DNA from: Copromyces sp. CBS 386.78
Taxonomy: Eukaryota; Ascomycota; Sordariomycetes; Sordariales; Sordariaceae
Assembly: GCA_030685235.1 (NCBI GenBank)
Contig: MU839147.1
Location: 124,001 to 188,000, forward strand
Reading direction: 5' to 3'
DNA: 64,000 bases
Made by a program: the position numbers and the translations under genes
Part shown: piece by piece, positions 59,375-64,000 of the stretch
Layout: every line of letters starts with the position of its first letter
Position numbering within the stretch: position 1 is the stretch's first letter
The notes under the pieces: model-generated
Seen by the model: the letters and a program-made list of their open reading frames with translations, nothing else
Told to the model about the DNA's origin: nothing
Databases searched by the model: none

Positions 59375-62131
59375 CTAGAGGTAGAAGAAGCTTGTGAGGA
59401 GTGGTGATGACGATGTGGATGCAGATGGCAATGGAGGTGAGGTGGGAGAGGGATGGCTTCAGTTAGGAGTAGTCCCGGTGCCGGTGCTTGTGACGGCCAA
59501 CAAGGAGCATGATGAAGAGAGGAGGGGGAGGTTGTGGAAGGGACGGGAACGCGCAAAGGAGGGAGACCAGGCCAGATGATTGAATAGTATAGACAGGAGG
59601 TATGCTCACTTCGGTGGTGGTAGTGGTGGTGGTGGTGGTGGTGGTAGATCTATTTGGGTATGTAATACAAGCTCGTTGTGTGCCCGTGTGGTGTATGTAT
59701 GGTGTTGATGTTGACCGTGCAGACGAGACTTGGTCTTGCACGGGTATCTCTCAGCCTCGAGCTGTAGGGCTACGGGTGAGCGAGGCTTGGCCAATTCAGT
59801 CCTGTCGGCGGCGGCGCGAGGGGGGCTCTGCTCTGTCGACGGCGGTCGGGGTATTCGCTGGCTCGACACTAAGAACTAGGCAAAGTGTGTGCGGACGTAG
59901 CAGGCTGGCCGGGCGCGGCGTCGACGGGTTATGGTATGTTGGTCGGGACTGGACTGCGGAGTTGTGATCGATCACAAGTCAAGGGGGAGAAAGACGGACG
60001 ATGGATTGGAGTGGAATCTGGAGTCTGGTTGGCTCCAAGCCGGAGTGGTCCCGTCGTTGTGCTTTTTCCTCCGACGTGTGAGCCAGGGTCCACTCTCCCG
60101 TCCTCAGAAAGAACAACGCTGCAGTGCCCCTGGTGCATTCATTCAGCACGCAGCAGTCCCGTCCCGTGTCCCGCTTCAGGTGTCCCTCCTCCAACCGAGG
60201 TGCCAGTGCAGCAGCAGCAGCCCTGTGTCGGTACAGGGTTACAGTACCTCTTTTAGAGGTTGGTAGGTACACGGCCTTCTCGGGTGAGGAGTGGGCCAAG
60301 GCGGCCATGGAAGGCGGGCAGTGGCCACTGTCTGGCAGGCAATGCGGGCAGGCAAGAGAAAACCCAACGGCAGGCTGGTTGGTGGCCCGTGCGCGTTTAT
60401 TCTCTGGAGGGAGAGCTCTTTGTTGCGTGGATCGGAATCGAAGCCGCCGTTGTCGCTCTCACGGCTTCTCACCTCACACATGAAAGCTGACCCTCCTTTC
60501 ATTTCCCCCTCAAAGTTCACAACAACCTCAACCAAGTCAACCTAACAACCCAACAAAGAGGAACTTCCACTTGTTCGTAGTTCATCCACAAACGCTTCCT
60601 TTTCACAGGCATTATCCCTATGGCCTCTTGATAAAGGCATCTCTTGGACCACAGTCACTAGAGGTATCTCTTTGGGCTGAGTTGGTCTTGACTCAAAAGG
60701 AACAGCAACCACTGTCGAATGGCTTTGCACCGAGTGATAGTGAGAAAAGGGATTCATATGAAACCAACAACAGCAACAATGTCGATTAGGCAACATGATC
60801 TCTATGCTTTGGGCTGTTATGCCCAAAGACAAAGAGGACTGTAACAAGACTAACAGAGCAACAAACCAGAGACTTTTCAAGTACATCGTCTGTCTTTCAC
60901 AAGTTGGCATTTACAGTGTTTGGACTTGTCTTCCAGGAATCTGATAACAGTGACATCTACACCTGATCATCAGGCACATGTCAACATGGTCCCATTCAGG
61001 GCAGTTCGATCCGGATCTGGGATAGGCCTGTCAAGAAACAGCGCAGTGTACTTTCCTAGGTACTACAACGACATGTTGAGAGCCCTACAGTACTTAAGCG
61101 AACTATCTCTGGAACATACAGACAAAACAAACAAGCTGACAACGGAATCCTTCTCATCATTCATCACATCCCACGCAATTCAACCGAATGACATCACCTA
61201 GCTCATATCCCATATTTCACATGACGATGGCTGAGGAACTTGGCAGCTCAGCTTGTGCTTGGCTTCCATTGACGTTATCGCTCAAGATATTCTAATCTTC
61301 CATACGAGCAGGCAAGCAACATAAGCAACTACCCGACAGTTGGCAGCAACAGGTGCGTTATTACCAAACAACTCAAAGGCCGTGACCAAGTTCTCACACA
61401 CAGTTCGAGGTGTGCTCATCGGTGCCCATCAGTGTCCATCAGCTGCCCACCTCTTCCGTCCCGGTTGTCCCCAACACCGGGTGCATGTGGAAGGCGGTAA
61501 AGACCAACAAGCCCTGGGATGGATGGATTCGAAATCGGATCGGCCAACCTAAACCCTCTCCATAGGCCCACAGCCAGACAGACATCCAGTGACAGCTCTC
61601 TTCTCACCTCCACAGCTCCAGAGGGGACTCTGCCAAAGATATTCCAGCGATATTCATAGACACGACTCATCACCTTCCAGAACCCCTCCAGATGCCTTTG
61701 TGTCTTGGTCGTCTCTTTGCTTTGCCGGTGCCCTCAACGACCCACTGATCCATTCAGTTTCCATCCATCTCCGTCCCCTACGGACCAATCCCACCTACTG
61801 TCAGAAACACCCCCTGGACGGTTGAGCGGTTGGTGTGCTCAAGGTGTGGTCAAATGGCCACCAAGAAGAACCGCGCTTGATATGGTCTCCCCAAGCTACA
61901 GATCTTGGCAGCTATCTTGGCAGCACTTTACCGCTGCTGGCTGGCCCATCCGTGGTGTTTTCTGGGTCTCTTTCCCCTACTAAATAGTCCCAAGTCTGCT
62001 TCCACAATTCTGTTGGTCTTGGCCACCGCAACATCTCTCGACGACCTGTTCCATTCACCTGTAAAAACAACACACAAAGACTCTTACCCGGCACACAGGA
62101 TCCAATCTGCTCAGCACAGTTGGGTGCTATT
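59375..62131. promoter_or_regulatory. Divergent upstream region, NOT1 and hydrolase gene
   Basis: This 2.8-kb region contains the unidentified first exon(s) of NOT1 on the minus strand and the promoter of the hydrolase gene on the plus strand. A splice-donor-like GTGAGC lies on the minus strand at 59609-59604, just after the GGT/ACC repeat, and could end a NOT1 leader exon. Otherwise no gene is seen. Confidence 0.5.
59613..59646. repeat. (GGT)n trinucleotide repeat
   Basis: Nearly perfect GGT repeat with one TAG interruption, next to a possible splice donor on the opposite strand. Confidence 0.85.
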
Positions 62132-63987
62132 ATGGACAGCAATGGCTCTAGCGGCTCCACTGACAAGGCTGTAGAGCTAGAACCGCTACGGCCGCCCACC
62201 CGACCGCCTACGGTGGGGAGCGGCAGTGGGACGGCTACCGGCGAGTTCGAGAATGCGGCAGCGGTCACGGCGGCGGTCGGCCTTCCGCCTCAGCAACGAC
62301 AACAAACTTCCGGCCAAGACTCCGTTGCCGGCCGCTCCTCACAGGAAAGGGCCCGTGATGAAGCCAGGAAGGTCTTGCAAGGTCATCCCATCATGACCAC
62401 CAACCTACGGAACATCTCCAAACCCACCGTGGGCAGCGCCGTCACTTTGGCCCAACCCACCGAGCCCGGCTGGGCTGTCATTGACGGTGATGTCGGCGGT
62501 CACGGCTACAATGAGACCAAGGTCGACATCATCGCTGTGGCGTGTCCTGGCGCGGAGCCTCTTCATCCATGGACATGCGACCCGGTAGCCGACAGTGATT
62601 TTGGGTCATCGGAGAAACCTGGCACGCCAAAATCCATGAGACCCCCTTATGTATGGATTCAACAGGGAATCCGGAACAAGGACCCCACGATACGGGTGCT
62701 GGTGTACAAGCATCGAAGCCTGAGAGAAGGCATAAACATCGACATGCTGGCAACCGACTTGTTGGATCACGTATTACAAATCCGCCAAGGAGTGGTAAGA
62801 CTCCCTTACCTAAAACCTAAGAATAGGAACCCACGTGTTTCTGTTGCTTGTTTTTGAATTTCCAAGACTGATCGATCGACCTATATAGCGTCCGTCTCGT
62901 CCTCTCTTCTTCATTGCCCATAGCATTGGTGGCTTGGTAGTCAAGCGGGCTTTGCTCAAGGCGCATGAAGACGGTCGGTACAAAGACATCAAGAATAATT
63001 GCCATGGCGTTGGCTTCTTTGGTATGGAACCCTTCCCTTCCTACCGCACTTTCAAGCATGTGCAAAAAGTTAACAAGACATGAAGCTACCCCCCATCGGG
63101 GTTCAAGTTACATGTCCATGAGGAACCTGAGGGAAAGCGTGCGCGAGTTGCTTCAGCTGCACCGGGCTCTACCAAACTCGATAATAAACCAGATCAAGGT
63201 GAATACCAACAACAACCCTTGGCTGGACAAGATGCACGAGCAGTTTGTGGACATTGCAAGTGAACTCCGTATCTGGTCCTTTTACGAGACCATCGACAGT
63301 GAACTCTCCAACACGGGTGCCGACTTTGCCAGCGAGGTCAAGTTCACGGCTCCCCTGGTGTCGGTCAAGTCTGCGTTGCTCGAGCTGGCCAGGGAAGATG
63401 TCTTTGCCATCGACAACAGCCACGCCAACATTGCCTCGTTTGGGCCCAACAACATCTCCACCATGAATGATTTCCTCGAGGACCTGCATATGGCTGTGCT
63501 GAAGGCCAAGAGCCTCAGCAAGCATATTCATCACCCCCTGAGGCTGAAGGACCATGTCAGGGTGGAAATCGTCGGGTTCTATGAGGACCCAGACCCGGAA
63601 TCGGACTCGAGCACTCGGCTGTACGCAACCAAACCCCAGCTTGGCCAGTATCTCCAAAAGGGAGCTGAGCTGTTCTTGCAAGAGCGGCTGAGCAAGGTCC
63701 AACACAAACGCCATCTGCTTACACGGGCTTTTACACTCAAGTCCGCAACGGTAACGGAAACAGAGGACGACGACGATGGCACCGGGCCGCCCTCCGAGGT
63801 GGACAGCGATGCCAGCAGTATCGGCAGCTTCTCTGCTCCGTCGTTGATCGTCGATCAGGTTACCAGTACCGGGCCGGACTTTATGCATCCAGCAAACTTT
63901 CCACCTGGTCGATACAGCGCCGCCCATCACGCAAAGAAGAAGATTACCTGGATCCACGTCCCGTACAACAATCCCATATGGGCAAAG
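62132..63987 (+). CDS. SERAC1/SesB-like alpha/beta hydrolase, 3' partial
   Basis: Exons 62132-62794, 62889-63021 and 63086-63987 give 566 residues before a probable donor (GTCAGT at 63988), so the gene continues outside. The start is the first in-frame ATG. After a disordered N-terminus comes VDIIAVACPGAEPLHPWT (about 130-147), in the place of the usual VHGLGG strand. The nucleophile elbow is FFIAHSIGGLVVKRAL (Ser233), and the splice of 63022-63085 rebuilds GVGFFATPHRGSS (about 261-273), both typical of SERAC1/SesB lipase-like proteins. The likely catalytic His is H378 (AIDNSHANIASF). The end reads ITWIHVPYNNPIWAK, which resembles the start of fungal CorA-like transporter modules. Substrate and function are unknown. 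It is divergent from NOT1. Confidence 0.82.
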
Positions 63988-64000
63988 GTCAGTTTAGTTA

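Noticed and set aside
1..64000. Frequent GGTACC and TAGGTA/TACCTA words in intergenic DNA
   Set aside because: About 20 GGTACC sites is close to the number expected by chance in 64 kb, and the TACC words mostly come from microsatellites.

Overview
This 64-kb window is chromosomal DNA of a filamentous ascomycete, most likely a member of the Sordariales close to Neurospora or Sordaria. The basis is the gene content (a HET-domain gene, NUO-type ESSS, Aim21, Tvp18, seipin, Not1), short spliceosomal introns of about 50-240 nt with GTRNGT donors, C/G-rich third codon positions, and intergenic tracts rich in pyrimidines and microsatellites. The genus is inferred, not proven.

Layout, left to right: a 5'-truncated HET-domain gene (+, 1-2480); the ESSS subunit of respiratory complex I (+, 3613-4185); mitochondrial branched-chain aminotransferase (-, 5233-6523); a Scy1/SCYL2-type pseudokinase (+, 7774-10900); Aim21 (-, 12221-15653); 5.7 kb without a convincing gene; NTF2 (+, 21369-22411); Tvp18 (+, 24114-25128); a DUF7918 protein (-, 27066-28891); seipin (+, 31327-32839); a Cdc15/Imp2/Hof1-type F-BAR-SH3 protein (-, 33631-37420); Oms1-like mitochondrial methyltransferase (-, 38454-39959), divergent from an IMPACT-domain protein (+, 40439-42317); a GDS1 winged-helix protein (-, 44343-45723); 6.7 kb without a convincing gene; Not1, the CCR4-NOT scaffold (-, 52402 to about 59374); and a SERAC1/SesB-like alpha/beta hydrolase (+, 62132-63987) that leaves the window at an exon end.

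The genes do not form a pathway cluster. Most are housekeeping genes for mitochondria (ESSS, aminotransferase, Oms1), membrane traffic and actin (Scy1, Aim21, Tvp18, F-BAR), lipid droplets (seipin), nuclear import (NTF2) and mRNA decay (Not1). The two edge genes belong to families with links to fungal nonself recognition. No tRNA, rRNA, transposon, CRISPR array or secondary-metabolite cluster was recognised.

The points most worth checking are the unresolved 5' ends of NOT1 and seipin, micro-exons in NTF2 and TVP18, a 102-nt T tract behind the IMPACT gene, an insertion inside the Oms1 methyltransferase fold, and the unusual right-edge hydrolase. I did not find clear evidence of a new system. 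All gene models were spliced by eye, without transcripts or database searches.
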